The translations under genes and the position numbers were made by a program. 22,052 nucleotides of DNA, from positions 575,631 through 597,682 of the forward strand of contig BFEA01000150.1 in the NCBI GenBank assembly GCA_003427395.1, written 5' to 3'. The notes beneath the pieces were generated by a model. It had not been told where the DNA came from and did not search any database. It saw only the letters and a program-made list of their open reading frames with translations. Of this stretch, positions 1-9,414 are shown in pieces. This DNA comes from Chara braunii. Lineage: Eukaryota > Streptophyta > Charophyceae > Charales > Characeae. Position 1 is the first letter of the stretch. Each line of letters starts with the position of its first letter.

Positions 1-8
1 ACAACGCT

Positions 9-224
9 CATAGCCCCTCGGTAGCCGGCCCATAACTTCCTAATACGGGAATCGGATAGGCGTCGCGCGCGAGACTTAATATAAATCCGTGCGGATGCAG
101 GGCTATCGCATAGCGACTTGCAATGCAAACGTGCGCGAGCAGTCGCAATGAAGGCGTACTATGTGGTACCCATACTCACACGATCCCTATTAACCGCGAG
201 GGTCGCGTTTGACACTCAAGTGTC
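9..224. repeat. Diverged direct repeat, copy 1
   Basis: This CpG-rich stretch is repeated, with substitutions and indels, at 469-736. Shared landmarks in the same order are CATAGCCC, a GCGTCGCGCGCG block followed by TTAATATAAA, GCAGTCGCAA, GGCGTA, and the palindrome GACACTCAAGTGTC (211-224 here, 723-736 in copy 2, exactly 512 bp apart). The offset is about 460 at the left edge and 512 at the right edge, so copy 2 carries roughly 50 extra bases. No coding potential is visible. It could be a degraded tandem duplication or part of a retrotransposon terminal repeat. Confidence 0.6.
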
Positions 225-261
225 GTCTGACACGCGCCTTGAGGGTTAATCTCTCGACGCT

Positions 262-391
262 GGACAACCGCCATACGCGGTTGAGGACCACACCCTCTTC
301 TGCACCCTGTGCAGAGGGGTTAAGTAGACAACTTTAAGCTGTCGTGGCGGTCGAACATCAAGGGGNTTGACTTTGACGGCTGCCACGGACT
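262..391. repeat. Cluster of three short hairpins
   Basis: Three inverted repeats follow each other. CAACCGC (265-271) pairs perfectly with GCGGTTG (277-283) around a 5-nt loop. The arms 295-305 and 309-319 form an 11-bp stem with two G-T pairs, closed by CTGCAC/GTGCAG. The arms 341-352 and 375-390 pair imperfectly (GTGGC with GCCAC at the core), and an N at 366 lies in the loop. They lie between the two copies of the 512-bp duplication. The role is unknown. Confidence 0.55.
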
Positions 392-468
392 CTAACGTCC
401 AACTATAAAAACTCAAAAGAGCAAAAGAAAAGGAATAGCCCGAAGGTTCCCCGCCTAGTAAACAAAAT

Positions 469-736
469 CATAGCCCTGGGGCGTTGGCGGCCTATAACAA
501 TCTCAAACATTCGCCCATATGTGTCGGTCCCTTTGTAATTCCATAACTCTTTACACTCTAGAGCGGCAAAGCGTCGCGCGCGGGATTTTAATATAAAGTC
601 GCGCAGCCGAGGGCCTATCTCATACCAACCCGCAATGCAGGCGTACGCATGCAGTCGCAACGATGGCGTATTATGTAGTGCCCAAAATCAAGCGGCCCCT
701 CGTGGATCCGAGCACTGCTTATGACACTCAAGTGTC
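469..736. repeat. Diverged direct repeat, copy 2
   Basis: Second copy of the unit at 9-224, with the same ordered landmarks (CATAGCCC at 469, GCGTCGCGCGCG near 573, TTAATATAAA, GCAGTCGCAA, GACACTCAAGTGTC at 723-736). About 50 bases around 520-570 have no counterpart in copy 1. Short open frames on both strands around 403-1052 have no recognisable composition or motif and are not called as genes. Confidence 0.6.
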
Positions 737-1080
737 AGACTCGAAGTGTTGTGAGGTCATTGCATGGCTGAAGGAATAGTCGTGCAGCCGCCGCGAGACC
801 TCCGGCCTTTGGTCTGAGCGTCTTGGTAAGCAAAGCAAATAGGCTCCGCGCGAGGGAAAATCCCTCCCCTGCAGAGCCTAGGGCTTGGGATGTCCTGGAC
901 AAGGACCTTGAATCCCGGCCGAGGACCAACGTCCGACTAAGAAAATTCTCAAGAAGCAAAGCAAAAATAAACGGAGAGGTCATCCCTGGGCCTCTGAGTC
1001 TTACCTTCTGAGTATCCCCTTTTGTACGGGGCCCCTTAACCCATGCAGACATTCACCCTGCGTACACCCATGTATATATG

Positions 1081-1160
1081 TATATAAAGGGGGAAGTATG
1101 TGACGATCACTTCTCACAGTCTCATTGGGGTCTCTCACAGCCATACGTATATATGTGATC
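1081..1160 (+). promoter_or_regulatory. TATA-like box with flanking inverted GATCAC/GTGATC
   Basis: TATATAAAG at 1081-1089 matches a eukaryotic TATA box. Downstream, GATCAC (1105-1110) and GTGATC (1155-1160) form a 6-bp inverted repeat, and CTCACAG occurs twice between them. An AATAAA follows about 280 bp later (1361-1366). TATA box followed by AATAAA is the layout of a retrotransposon terminal repeat promoter, but no partner repeat, primer-binding site or gag/pol sequence was found, so this is only a possibility. Confidence 0.25.
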
Positions 1161-1329
1161 GCAGGCAACCAAATCCAGAATTTGATTCATAGCACATACC
1201 TGCAAATCACATCAAAGAGTCAATCGACAGCCCACGCACTACACGGAGTCAACCCCAACCATCTTCAACACTCATACCCCTTGCTTTAGCCATGCAAGCC
1301 CCAACCTCATGTCCGACCAAGCTCAATTA

Positions 1330-1366
1330 AATGGTCAGTACCTTTGTTAAATGACCATTCAATAAA
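1330..1366 (+). promoter_or_regulatory. Hairpin plus AATAAA polyadenylation-type signal
   Basis: AATGGTCA (1330-1337) and TGACCATT (1352-1359) are perfect inverted copies with a 14-nt loop; the pairing extends to 11 bp with one mismatch. AATAAA begins two bases after the hairpin (1361-1366). This suits a transcript 3' end, possibly of an old retroelement. No gene ending here is recognisable. Confidence 0.3.
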
Positions 1367-1478
1367 AGTCTGGGTGAAACCATAACGAAACAATGAAATC
1401 ACCAGGGGTAAAGTCTCTTAGGTTGAGTGTGGAGGGTGAGTTGGAATTGAATCGTAAACCGACGGATCGGCAACCGAC

Positions 1479-1580
1479 CTGTTATCAGTGATAACAGATA
1501 ATGATCCTCAAGGGATCGAGATGAATCTAGTCCGGAACTTGAATCAAACGATCAAAAAGACCTGTAACACATGACAGGTC
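1479..1580. repeat. Three further short palindromes
   Basis: CTGTTATCA-G-TGATAACAG (1479-1497) is a perfect 9-bp palindrome around one base. GATCC/GGATC with a short loop follows near 1503-1517. GACCTGT (1559-1565) pairs perfectly with ACAGGTC (1574-1580). No gene is nearby. With the hairpins at 262-391 and 1330-1359 they make this first 1.6 kb unusually rich in short perfect inverted repeats. Confidence 0.5.
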
Positions 1581-1763
1581 AATGTCCCAGGCTAAACCTA
1601 TAAGTTCATGGGGAACAATCTTCATATCGTGATCTTATCCAAATCACCCTAGTTAAATAAGTCTAAGCCTACCTCTAAGCAATATGGCGGAATCTTACCT
1701 TAGTCAGAGTGGACTATCAAATTCGTCACCTGTCAAAATATAATCGATCTCCTCTAAACTCAG

Positions 1764-2345
1764 AAAATTTTCGGCAGCGCTTCCCGTAGGAAAAGTGCCT
1801 TTCCAGAACTTATATAGGTCCAAATATGAAAGCTGAAATAAACTTCTAACTCTGGAAAGTCAAATTTTGTCTAACTCCCTGAATTAGCAAAAATTTGAGC
1901 AGCACTCCCTTAAGCGAAAGAGACTTCCCAGATTTTAACTAAGTCATATATGAACTCCAAAGACAATCCGAGTTCAACTTTTAGGCAAAATTTAACTAAC
2001 TCCTTAATTTTGTAGAAATTTCGGCAACACTCTCTCTAGAAAAGTGTCATTCCAAAATTTATACAAAGCTAAGTCCAGATTTTGAAAGTTACTTTGACTT
2101 CCCAAAGTTCTATTTTGTCTAACTCTCTGAATTAGCAAAAAATTAGGCAGCACTCCCTTTAGAAAATGAGATTTCCCAGATTTTAATTAAGTCAGATATG
2201 AGACAAAACAAAGCTAAACTTTTGACAAGTCAAATTTAAACTAACTCTTCGGATTTGTAGAAATTTCTGCAGCGCTTACCGTAGAGAAAGTAGCTTGCCA
2301 AGATTTATACAAAGCCAAGATCTCAGAAAATGCAAGAATTGACCT
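1764..2345. repeat. Tandem satellite of about 124-bp units with two alternating types
   Basis: About 4.6 imperfect units start near 1764, 1889, 2016, 2137 and 2261, with the AATTT..GCAGC-like landmark spaced 122-126 bp apart. Units 1 and 3 end in a GTCTAACT..CTGAATTAGC block; units 2 and 4 end in TAACTAACTC and (T)TTGTAG. The array is therefore built of roughly 248-bp dimers. The start block (AAATTT, CGGCAGC, CTCCC) is reminiscent of tandem repeats seen in non-coding parts of plant Ty3/gypsy elements, but that is a resemblance from memory only. After the last unit, two short copies of AAAATGCA(A/G)GAATTGAC about 40 bp apart follow (2324-2385). Confidence 0.7.
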
Positions 2346-2592
2346 AAGTAAAAAAATTTATTACAAAAAATGCAGGAATTGACACTAACTCCTATGGCTC
2401 TAGCACGTGGCGAACAACTAAAGCAACTACCTATCAATCTGAAACTCAGACTAAGTAGTAGCCTCACTCAGTCACATGCAGGTCAAACCACAAAGGTAAG
2501 TATTCTCACCATCCCAAAGTCAACCTGAACAAACAATAGTTCATGATCTCTCAATAATTTAACCTATTATCCCCAGCTTACATAAGGCATAG

Positions 2593-3529
2593 GTCAGGCC
2601 GCCTGAACTTACAGAACAGCTCAACTTAGCCAGACCTAGAGTCAGAATACCTAAACTTATAGAGCGTTCTGACTTGGTCAAATATACACAAACAGAGGGC
2701 ACAAGTACTTTTCTCTTCGTTGGGCATATGACTAGACCACTCTAGTCGCCTTGAACTGTTTAACGTATCCAAATTATATATACTTATCTTTCACCTTTAT
2801 CTTCTAAGGCTGCATATGACTGAATTGACTTAAGTTCAACCTGCCCCAGTTTACCATCAATTTTATTCTTAGTTATACTTTCTTCAAGTTGTGATACGGC
2901 TATAGTCAGACCACCTAAACTTATAGAACAGTCTGATTCGCTCGTTCTTAGATAAAATAGTAATAAGGTATAGCCAAATTATAACTATTGGGTTCCAGCA
3001 TGTGCGAGGCTTTGAGTCAGACCCCCTGAACTTACAGAAGGGTCTAACTCTCTGCCAGATTCGTTTCTAGTTGAACCATCATGTGAGTGACATCGAGTCA
3101 AACCCCCTAAACTTACAGAAGGGTCTGCCTTTTTGCCAAGATCATTTCTTCAGAATAAAGAGCAGGAAGAGACTGAGCCACCTGAACTTACAGAACAGCT
3201 CGGTCTCCTCGTTCAGAAACCAAAGAAACAAGTAAAATCCCAATGAAAACAAAGCAACCCAAGGCACCAAAACTTATTGAGCGCCCTGAGTCCCTGAAAA
3301 TCAAGCACAGTCAAACCCCTCACAGGTCAGAGCAGTCAGGCCACCTGAACTTACAGAACAGCCTGACCCTCCATGCAAACCATATCACCGGGTCTCCCCA
3401 AACTTATAGGGACATACCATCCTACAAAGTAATCAGACCCCCTAAACTTATAGAAGGGTCTGACTTTTCCAAGCAAAATCATAATAAAACAAAACACTGG
3501 GGTTCCCCAAACTTATGGGGACTCCCCAG
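2593..3529. repeat. Cluster of about ten hairpins with a conserved loop and variable stems
   Basis: The motif CC(T)(A/G)AACTTA(C/T)AGAA recurs about ten times as the loop of a small hairpin. Clear stems: GTCAGAA/TTCTGAC (2641-2673), AGTCAGAC/GTCTGATT (2904-2938), GAGTCAGACCC/GGGTCTAACTC (3014-3050), GAGACTGAGC/GCTCGGTCTC (3169-3207), GTCAGGC/GCCTGAC (3335-3367), TCAGACCC/GGGTCTGA (3433-3463), and CTGGGG-TT-CCCC/GGGG-ACT-CCCCAG around AAACTTAT (3497-3529). Weaker members lie near 2593, 3096, 3260 and 3390. Loops are 15 or 19 nt where the stem is clear, 8 nt in the last one. Stem sequences differ but both arms change together. A 103-codon open frame at 3243-3554 runs through the cluster and is not a credible gene. 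Function unknown. Confidence 0.75.
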
Positions 3530-3589
3530 CCTTAATGACCCGGTCAACCATTAAGCAAAACAAAACCCCATCCTGCCTTTCCCCCAGAT

Positions 3590-4140
3590 GCAGTTCCTTT
3601 TAACAGTCTGAGTTCACACAGGAAAAAAAAATGGAAACTGAAACTTCACAACATTCCTTTATTTAGTCTGATTCAGTGTCCTGAAAGTCGAACAAAAAAT
3701 AAGATAAGGTTGCACACCATATATTCAACCAGAGATGCAATGGGAAATACATATAGGGGTTATAGCTCGGGTGTATAGGGGGAAAGCAATGGTTTACCTG
3801 TCAATTCCCTGCCTCCAGAGCCTCGCCTAGGCTCCGGCAGAGCTCCCGCAATCGGTGGGTGGACTCCCCACAGAGTCTTGATGCGGTCCTACGGGTTGCA
3901 ATCCCGCCTGCCGCCTTCCCCTCAGATCAGGACCAGACTTAGAGTAGGAAGGGTAGAAGTAAATGGTTCGAGACTCTCAGATACAAGAGGGGTGCTCTCA
4001 AGCTTACTGGAGTGGGCCTTGGTATCTTCGTGCGCTTGAGGGCCCCGCAATGGCAACCAGCGTGTCAGTCTGGTCAACTCTCTGAAGTCAAATCATCAAG
4101 AGTCACTCTCTGTCGATCTCTCAGACTTCAGCACTATCCC
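3590..4140. other. Non-coding stretch, no feature recognised
   Basis: No gene-like open frame. A short hairpin is formed by GAGCC (3818-3822) and GGCTC (3830-3834), extended outward by a few imperfect pairs. A small ACGGG..CCCG inverted repeat lies near 3891-3906 but is not part of a tRNA fold. Confidence 0.4.
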
Positions 4141-5300
4141 CCTCTACAATGAATCAGCGGTTGTAGCCCTTCATAAACAACCTCAGCAACAACACCGTCG
4201 ATACGCAACAACACATCCCCAGCACCCCGTCAACGGCAGTAGTAGCTTGTAGCCGTGACAATCTCTATCTCCACCTGTGTTGAACTTAATCCGCGAGAAG
4301 CAGTAGCAACCGTCCACTGGACTAGCTAGTCATTGCAATTCTCAACAGCAACGGGTCACAACAACAAAGGTAACATTTCGACGCAGCATTAGTCGTTGTA
4401 GCTAGCAGCAGCAACTTGTGCCCCAATGTCGTAACAGCCACATGCACAGCCAAAGCGGAGTGTGCAGCACTTGCAGGGTAAACCCGCCACGTAGCAGTTG
4501 TGCGTACAACAACTCAGCAAGGTGCTACGTGCACACAGCAACAGTAAAAATAGCAGTAGGTGCCCTTGTCGTAGTTGTATTAATGGAACGATAGTAGCAA
4601 TGTCCCGATGAGACTCAGTAGTAATACCAATATGGTCAGTTCCCCAACTACACGAACTAGCCGCTCGAAGGCACAACTGCAGTCTGCTTCAGTCAAACAC
4701 AGCAGCTGAGAGCCTTAATTAAGCTGAACATAACCTTTATCGAGGACCAGCGACCTCGGCGTGCTCAGTCAAACACAGTATTGGCAGCAGTCGGGCCTCA
4801 CATGCAGCAAGGGACCTGAATCAAGCACAGTTTAGGCCTTACTCGACGAGAACTCGCCCCCCCTCCTCTGCGAATCAGGAGTTTTGAAACGCTAGCACTG
4901 TGTCCCAGCCCAGCAATCATTGCTGTCATACTGCAGCAGCACCTCGAACACCAACAGTCTTATAGTGGCGCCAGACCTAGCAGCACAGGATAAAGAAACT
5001 TCGCAGCAGCCGTTCTGTCACACCCAGACACAACAATCAAAGGCTTTTACTGCCATAGCCTTTAGTAGCAACTCATAACACCAGCTTCTACACTTCGTAG
5101 TTGACCGGTGAGCAGTAGTCTTATTCATAATTCGTCAGTACCCTCAGCCGTCCTGATAACAATTTCGAAAACTCAACCTCTCACTTGCAAAAACCGGATG
5201 TACCTCGCTCTTGTAGCCCGTTGTCGTAGTCGCTCGTTAAAGAGTAGCGGTTATCAACCTCAACAACAATAGTTACTCGATGTAATCAACAACTGCACCC
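4140..5300. repeat. Degenerate CAA/CAG/GTA-rich tract
   Basis: Trinucleotides CAA, CAG, AGC and GTA are strongly over-represented (for example runs such as CAGCAACAACA and GTAGCAGCAGCAAC) without a clean register, as in an old expanded trinucleotide repeat that has mutated. Within it, CAGTCAAACACAG occurs at about 4690 and 4767, with a related AATCAAGCACAG at about 4823. The reverse-strand open frame at 4389-4676 is Cys/Ala/Ser-rich because of this bias and is not called as a gene. Confidence 0.5.
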
Positions 5301-6376
5301 CAAATCAGTACATCTGTCACTACATAATAGGTGGCGGATAGCACCTTCGAACTAAATGATGACGGATGTCTTAGCGACGGACCGAGATAATAACGCATTC
5401 CTCCTCACCCATCAAAAGTGCAGAATGAAATTGGATATGCCCCTAGAAATGGGACAGATACACGAGAAAATTTCCCGCTACTTCGCCTTGCTGTTCGACT
5501 TTCGGCTCACCTGCGTCGCCAGTTCGAGGCGAGTCCTCTTCTCTCTCTCTCTTACTCTGTACAAGACAGGCTAAAGCTCGGAGTAAATCCTCCACTAATG
5601 CGTGGGCAGCAGGTCAAGTAGTGCACTATATCCACCCTCAAGACTGGTCGCAGTCTTCCTGTCTGTAGTAATACAGAAAGACCGCCCCACTCCGCGGTCG
5701 GTTTCCCACCAGTTTTATAGAACCACATCGGATGATTATTTCGCTAGAAGATGGCCCGATGCATGCACGTAAGAGATGGAAAGGCACTGCTTCCACCACA
5801 CCGACCGACAGGTGAGTATCCTACCCCTTCTCTCCTTCAGCCCCACTCTTCTTTTGCTGCTTTCTCCTCGGCCCCCTCCCTGTCCGTGCTCTCTAAGGCT
5901 ACACAATGAGAATCAATCTTCTGCTAAGATGCGGTAAGATACATTGCCTTTTTCCCCGAATCTCCCCGTAAGTCGCCGCGCAGCCCCTGCCGCTCGTGCC
6001 GGCCAAACCGCCCCTCAAATCCAAATTCTGACGTGGTCATTAGATCCGGAGCGCGTCAAAACCCCCACTTCGAATCTTTTCTTGCTCAATTCCACGTGGA
6101 AACGGGCGAGATAAGCCCTTTTTCCCTTCACCATCTTTATCCGCCATAGCCAGACGCACCCACTTTCTCCCTACCTCCTATCCACTAACTTATTATTAAA
6201 ACTAGCACTACCCTCTAACTCGCCCGGTCTTATAGCCTTGGAGTAACTTCTCTACTCACGCGATTCCATCAAGGATCGAGTGATCCTTCGTTCACTGGCT
6301 GCGCCCACTTATTCCCTGCTATCTTCGTTTTCCCTAAATGCACCTGGCAGCAAATTCGTTCAGGTTCTTCTCTCTC
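5300..6376. other. Non-coding stretch
   Basis: No protein motif recognised. Two overlapping short open frames at 5356-5621 lack recognisable content. A GGAGTAA..CTCCACTAATGCG block near 5579 resembles GGAGTAA..CTCTACTCACGCG near 6240, perhaps an old repeat. A perfect hairpin AAGGATC/GATCCTT with a 4-nt loop lies at 6271-6288. Confidence 0.35.
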
Positions 6377-6403
6377 TTTTTTTTTTTTTTTTTTTTTTTT
6401 TTT
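6377..6403. repeat. Poly-T tract (27 T)
   Basis: An uninterrupted run of 27 T follows a short TC run. Such tracts are typical of eukaryotic intergenic DNA or of an inverted retroposon tail. No retroposon body was recognised next to it, and short open frames crossing it (6269-6712) translate to Phe or Lys runs and are artefacts. Confidence 0.85.
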
Positions 6404-7060
6404 GGTTTCCCCATCTGTGATCCGCTTGCTCAGTCCTTTGCTACTCCCTCTCCCGTACTGCACCTCGTCTCACCCGTTCTCCTTAGTGCCCAGCGCTTCT
6501 CCGCCCTACCGTTGCACAGCGCTGCGCTGCCCGGCCAACCTCTCCGCCTCTCGCTGCCCACTTTGGCCTCCGGGCCTTCTGCAGACCTCACACAATGCGC
6601 TGAAACAGCGCTTCCGCACAGCTTACCGCAGGTACTGCTGAATGGTTGGGCGCTCCTCCTCAATTTTTACTTCAGGGACTCCTTGGTCCGCCCCTTTGCC
6701 ATCGGCTTTTAGTGCCCTCAGCGCCCAGAGGCACTTGCTGGTCTTCTAGAAGGATTACAACTAGGCCTATACCCTATGAGACTACAGATCGAATCCTTGT
6801 TGCCTACAACTACACAGGCCGCCGGTTCAAGATCCGGGGCTGGCACAACTACTGTACGCAGGTAAGCTTAAGATTTAGGGATCAAGCCCCACAGGCTCAA
6901 AACGGGTCAGCGGTGAACATGCTTAACCTGTGGCCCGCAAGAATACTGCCTTTCATCTACCCTCCCCTTTTTTTTTTTTTTTTGTAGCACGTATCTAGCC
7001 TGTCCCGTCATCTAGATTCATTCACAGATTGCGACAGTAAGGAAAGCTCACTAGTACACA
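6404..7060. other. Pyrimidine-rich non-coding stretch
   Basis: C- and T-rich DNA with several short overlapping open frames on both strands, none with a recognisable domain. A CCGGTTCAAGATCCGG segment at about 6830 resembles a tRNA T-arm but has an 8-base loop and no matching acceptor or anticodon arm. A second T-run (16 T) lies at 6968-6983. Confidence 0.4.
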
Positions 7061-7062
7061 CA

Positions 7063-7443
7063 NACCTTAAGAGGACAAGGAGGATTTTTATTCTCTCAAC
7101 CGGAAGCCGCTGCCAACCACTATGTCCATGAGTNTGCCCGACCTCTCATTATGTCATGGGGCNAGCTCAAAATATCATCATGAGCCCGTGCANCCCTAGC
7201 CAATTCCAACCCGTGTTAGCAGTATTGCTATATTCATCTGTCCGTCGCTAGGTTCGAACTACAGTCTTTATCTTCAGTCTGTATTTTCAGTCTATATTTT
7301 CAGTGGGCTTCGGCCCTACCAACCGCATTAGGTCAGTCTATGCTCGACCCGATTACCTACTCAGTTGATCCCATTGGGATCAAAACTCAGCGTCACACTC
7401 CTATCCCAACCAGCGTAGCTATTNAGCNGGCCTGCCACCTTCN
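7063..7443. other. Interval with seven isolated ambiguous bases
   Basis: Single N calls occur at 7063, 7134, 7163, 7193, 7424, 7428 and 7443, against only two in the rest of the window (366 and 14342). Isolated Ns usually mark unresolved or polymorphic positions, as in a collapsed multi-copy repeat. No gene is visible. Confidence 0.6.
7262..7304. repeat. Three-copy tandem repeat of about 14 bp
   Basis: The unit CAGTCT(G/A)TATTTT occurs as one diverged (CAGTCTTTATCTT) and two near-identical copies in a row. It is a minor tandem repeat with no associated gene. Confidence 0.7.
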
Positions 7444-9392
7444 ACCCCATTTGCTTATCAATTTTATTGATATTCAAACTCAGGCTGGCGCCTCAGTGGT
7501 TCATGAGCATGCCGGCTGAGGCCAGCTGCTGATTTGCTCATGGGCATTCTCAGTCCGCCGCCCTATTGGAGCTTAAACTCAACTCTGACTTTCCAAGAGC
7601 ACTCGCCCGGCCAATCAGCAAGGAGGACTGAACTATCTCCTCAGGCCCCACATGCCGTCTGTATGTAGGGGCCAAACTAGTCTTTTCCTACTTGGCACCA
7701 TTCTTATTGGGTATAAAGATCTGAAAAACACAAAACTTGTGAATGGAAGGCTTGTGAACAGAACCACCCCCCCCCCGTTGCTTTCCTGAGTTTTACCATC
7801 TGCGGGTCAGCATAAGCATGGGTTGGGTCGCATTGCTCATCTGCACCTTTTTCGGATGGGACGAAGCCCTGCCCGTCTGCAGCAGTGAAGGTTTGATATA
7901 TTGCTGGTCCCACGGCGCCATCTACAAATGGTCAAAAAGTTGGTGACAGCGAAATCCCTTGTCCCGCGGCCACACAAGCTGCCTACAAAAGGCACAGAAA
8001 TGGTATATTTAGGACTTCAGCAACTCTGTATGACCCGTCCCGTGCTTCACGGGCACCGTCAGGCTAGCCCACACTCAAAATTCTCTCAGCAGGTCACGAG
8101 AGGCGGACTGCGCACCTGCTGCTGTGTCGTTCCAATTTTAACGGATGTCCCGAAGGACTCCGGCCGGGGTAATGCCCCGTAGTGGCTCCGAAGGCCACTC
8201 GCCCCCTTTTTCTTCGCTACCTTCACATGGACTTGGCCTCTTCTTGAGGCCAGGTTCAGGCGGGCGCGTTTGACATACATGGCCAGCTTTAACGGCTTGT
8301 GCCCCGGCTCCTCCTTTGTCCCCTCAGCTACTGGCCCCCTCGACAGTAGCGGACCTATAGTTCGCTGCTCGGGGATATACCGTTGGTCCCGCCCCCTCCG
8401 GGCCCCTCCGGGGGGACCCTGCCAGCTCTCTTTTTGTCGCCTCAATCCCCCCAGATGCCCCGAAGGATTCTCCCTAGCGGCAGGTACACCACGGTGTTTC
8501 GGAAGGCCGCCCGACAATTCATAAATAGTTGGTTCTACTCATCAAGTCCCACCATCTGAACTCGGCCATAGGTCCGTATTCCAACAGTTCATCAGTATAC
8601 GTACTGAGTCGGGCCTTTAAGTGTCAGCCACATCTACGGCACTGTGGCACAGCCCCGGAAACAGCTGGCAGTTGCACTGCGGCCAATCCTGCGACCACAA
8701 CATACCCCCTGCGCGATTTCGCGCCCACCTACGGGTGTGAGATAAATGATAATAGCAAAAAAACTTCGAAATAAATAATATACATATAAGAACCGCAAAA
8801 CATGCGGTAATTAGGCGAAAGTTGCGGTCCCCGTGACAGCAAAAGGCGAGGGGGATAGTGCTACCGGCCCATCAACCCCTCAAGCCTTTCCGCCGCGCTC
8901 CTCCACTCCCTTGTCGCACGCCTCTGCGTCTGCTGCGTACCAGTCCGGTGTTGTAACCTATTGGGCTAAGCCCAAGCCTGGTACCAGTAGGCCTGACACG
9001 CCTTATAGAGAGGTAGCGCACGGCCCTTGGGGCCAAGGAAACGCCCTATACCACTTTCCCTGCCCATACTTGCACAAGGGACTACCCAAAAACTCACGTC
9101 GGCTTACCGGCCTCGCCGCGGCTACCCGTCCTTAGCCAAATCCATCAGGTCCCATTATAGGCTAACCAGTTCAATCAAAACAAAAATGACATATGCTGAC
9201 CAAAATCCACGCTACGTCTGCCCGTGTAACCAAAAGAAGGGAAAATCACGCGCGCCTCAAACTTGCGCGCCCACGTACTCTTTATTCTGGTCAACCACCT
9301 AGTCAACATAAATTACAGACGTGGTCGTGCTTAGCATGGCATACTTAAGCTTTAAACCAAACTGTTTTTTCATTGTTTGCAAAGACCAGGGC
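7444..9392. other. GC-rich non-coding stretch with no recognised gene
   Basis: Several open frames of 60-143 codons occur on both strands (the longest is 8086-8517 on the minus strand), but all are Pro/Gly/Arg-rich products of GC composition, overlap one another and show no domain. A run of 10 C lies at 7767-7776. The short motif CCGAAGG with variants recurs between about 8150 and 8510. GCGCGC blocks form an inverted pair near 9249-9270. Composition becomes AT-rich beyond roughly 9,300. Confidence 0.4.
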
Positions 9393-9414
9393 GGATACCC
9401 TTGTAAGGGTATTC
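9393..9414. repeat. 10-bp hairpin at the composition boundary
   Basis: GGATACCCTT (9393-9402) and AAGGGTATTC (9405-9414) pair along all ten positions with one G-T pair, separated by only two bases. It lies between the GC-rich left part and the first AT-rich coding remnant, about 20 bp before the open frame that starts at 9433. It could be the edge of an inserted element, but no matching copy was found at the right side. Confidence 0.55.

Noticed and set aside
735-1052. 105-codon open frame on the minus strand.
   Set aside because: No recognisable motif or composition; it overlaps the duplicated CpG-rich repeat and a competing plus-strand frame.
1479-1497. Palindrome whose centre TATCAGTGATA matches the core of the bacterial tet operator.
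   Set aside because: There is no tetR or other bacterial gene nearby. The match is short and other unrelated palindromes surround it, so chance is the simplest explanation.
2593-3529. CRISPR-like array (regularly repeated palindromic motif).
   Set aside because: The paired arms vary while the loop is conserved, spacing is irregular, there are no uniform spacers, and the context is eukaryotic with no cas genes.
3243-3554. 103-codon plus-strand open frame.
   Set aside because: It runs through several hairpin units whose spacing is not a multiple of three, has no domain and fits better as non-coding repeat.
6820-6850. tRNA T-arm-like segment CCGGTTCAAGATCCGG.
   Set aside because: The loop has eight bases instead of seven, and no matching acceptor, D or anticodon arms can be found upstream.
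8086-8517. 143-codon open frame on the minus strand in GC-rich DNA.
   Set aside because: Gly/Arg/Pro-rich composition typical of spurious frames in GC-rich sequence, overlapped by plus-strand frames, with no recognisable motif.
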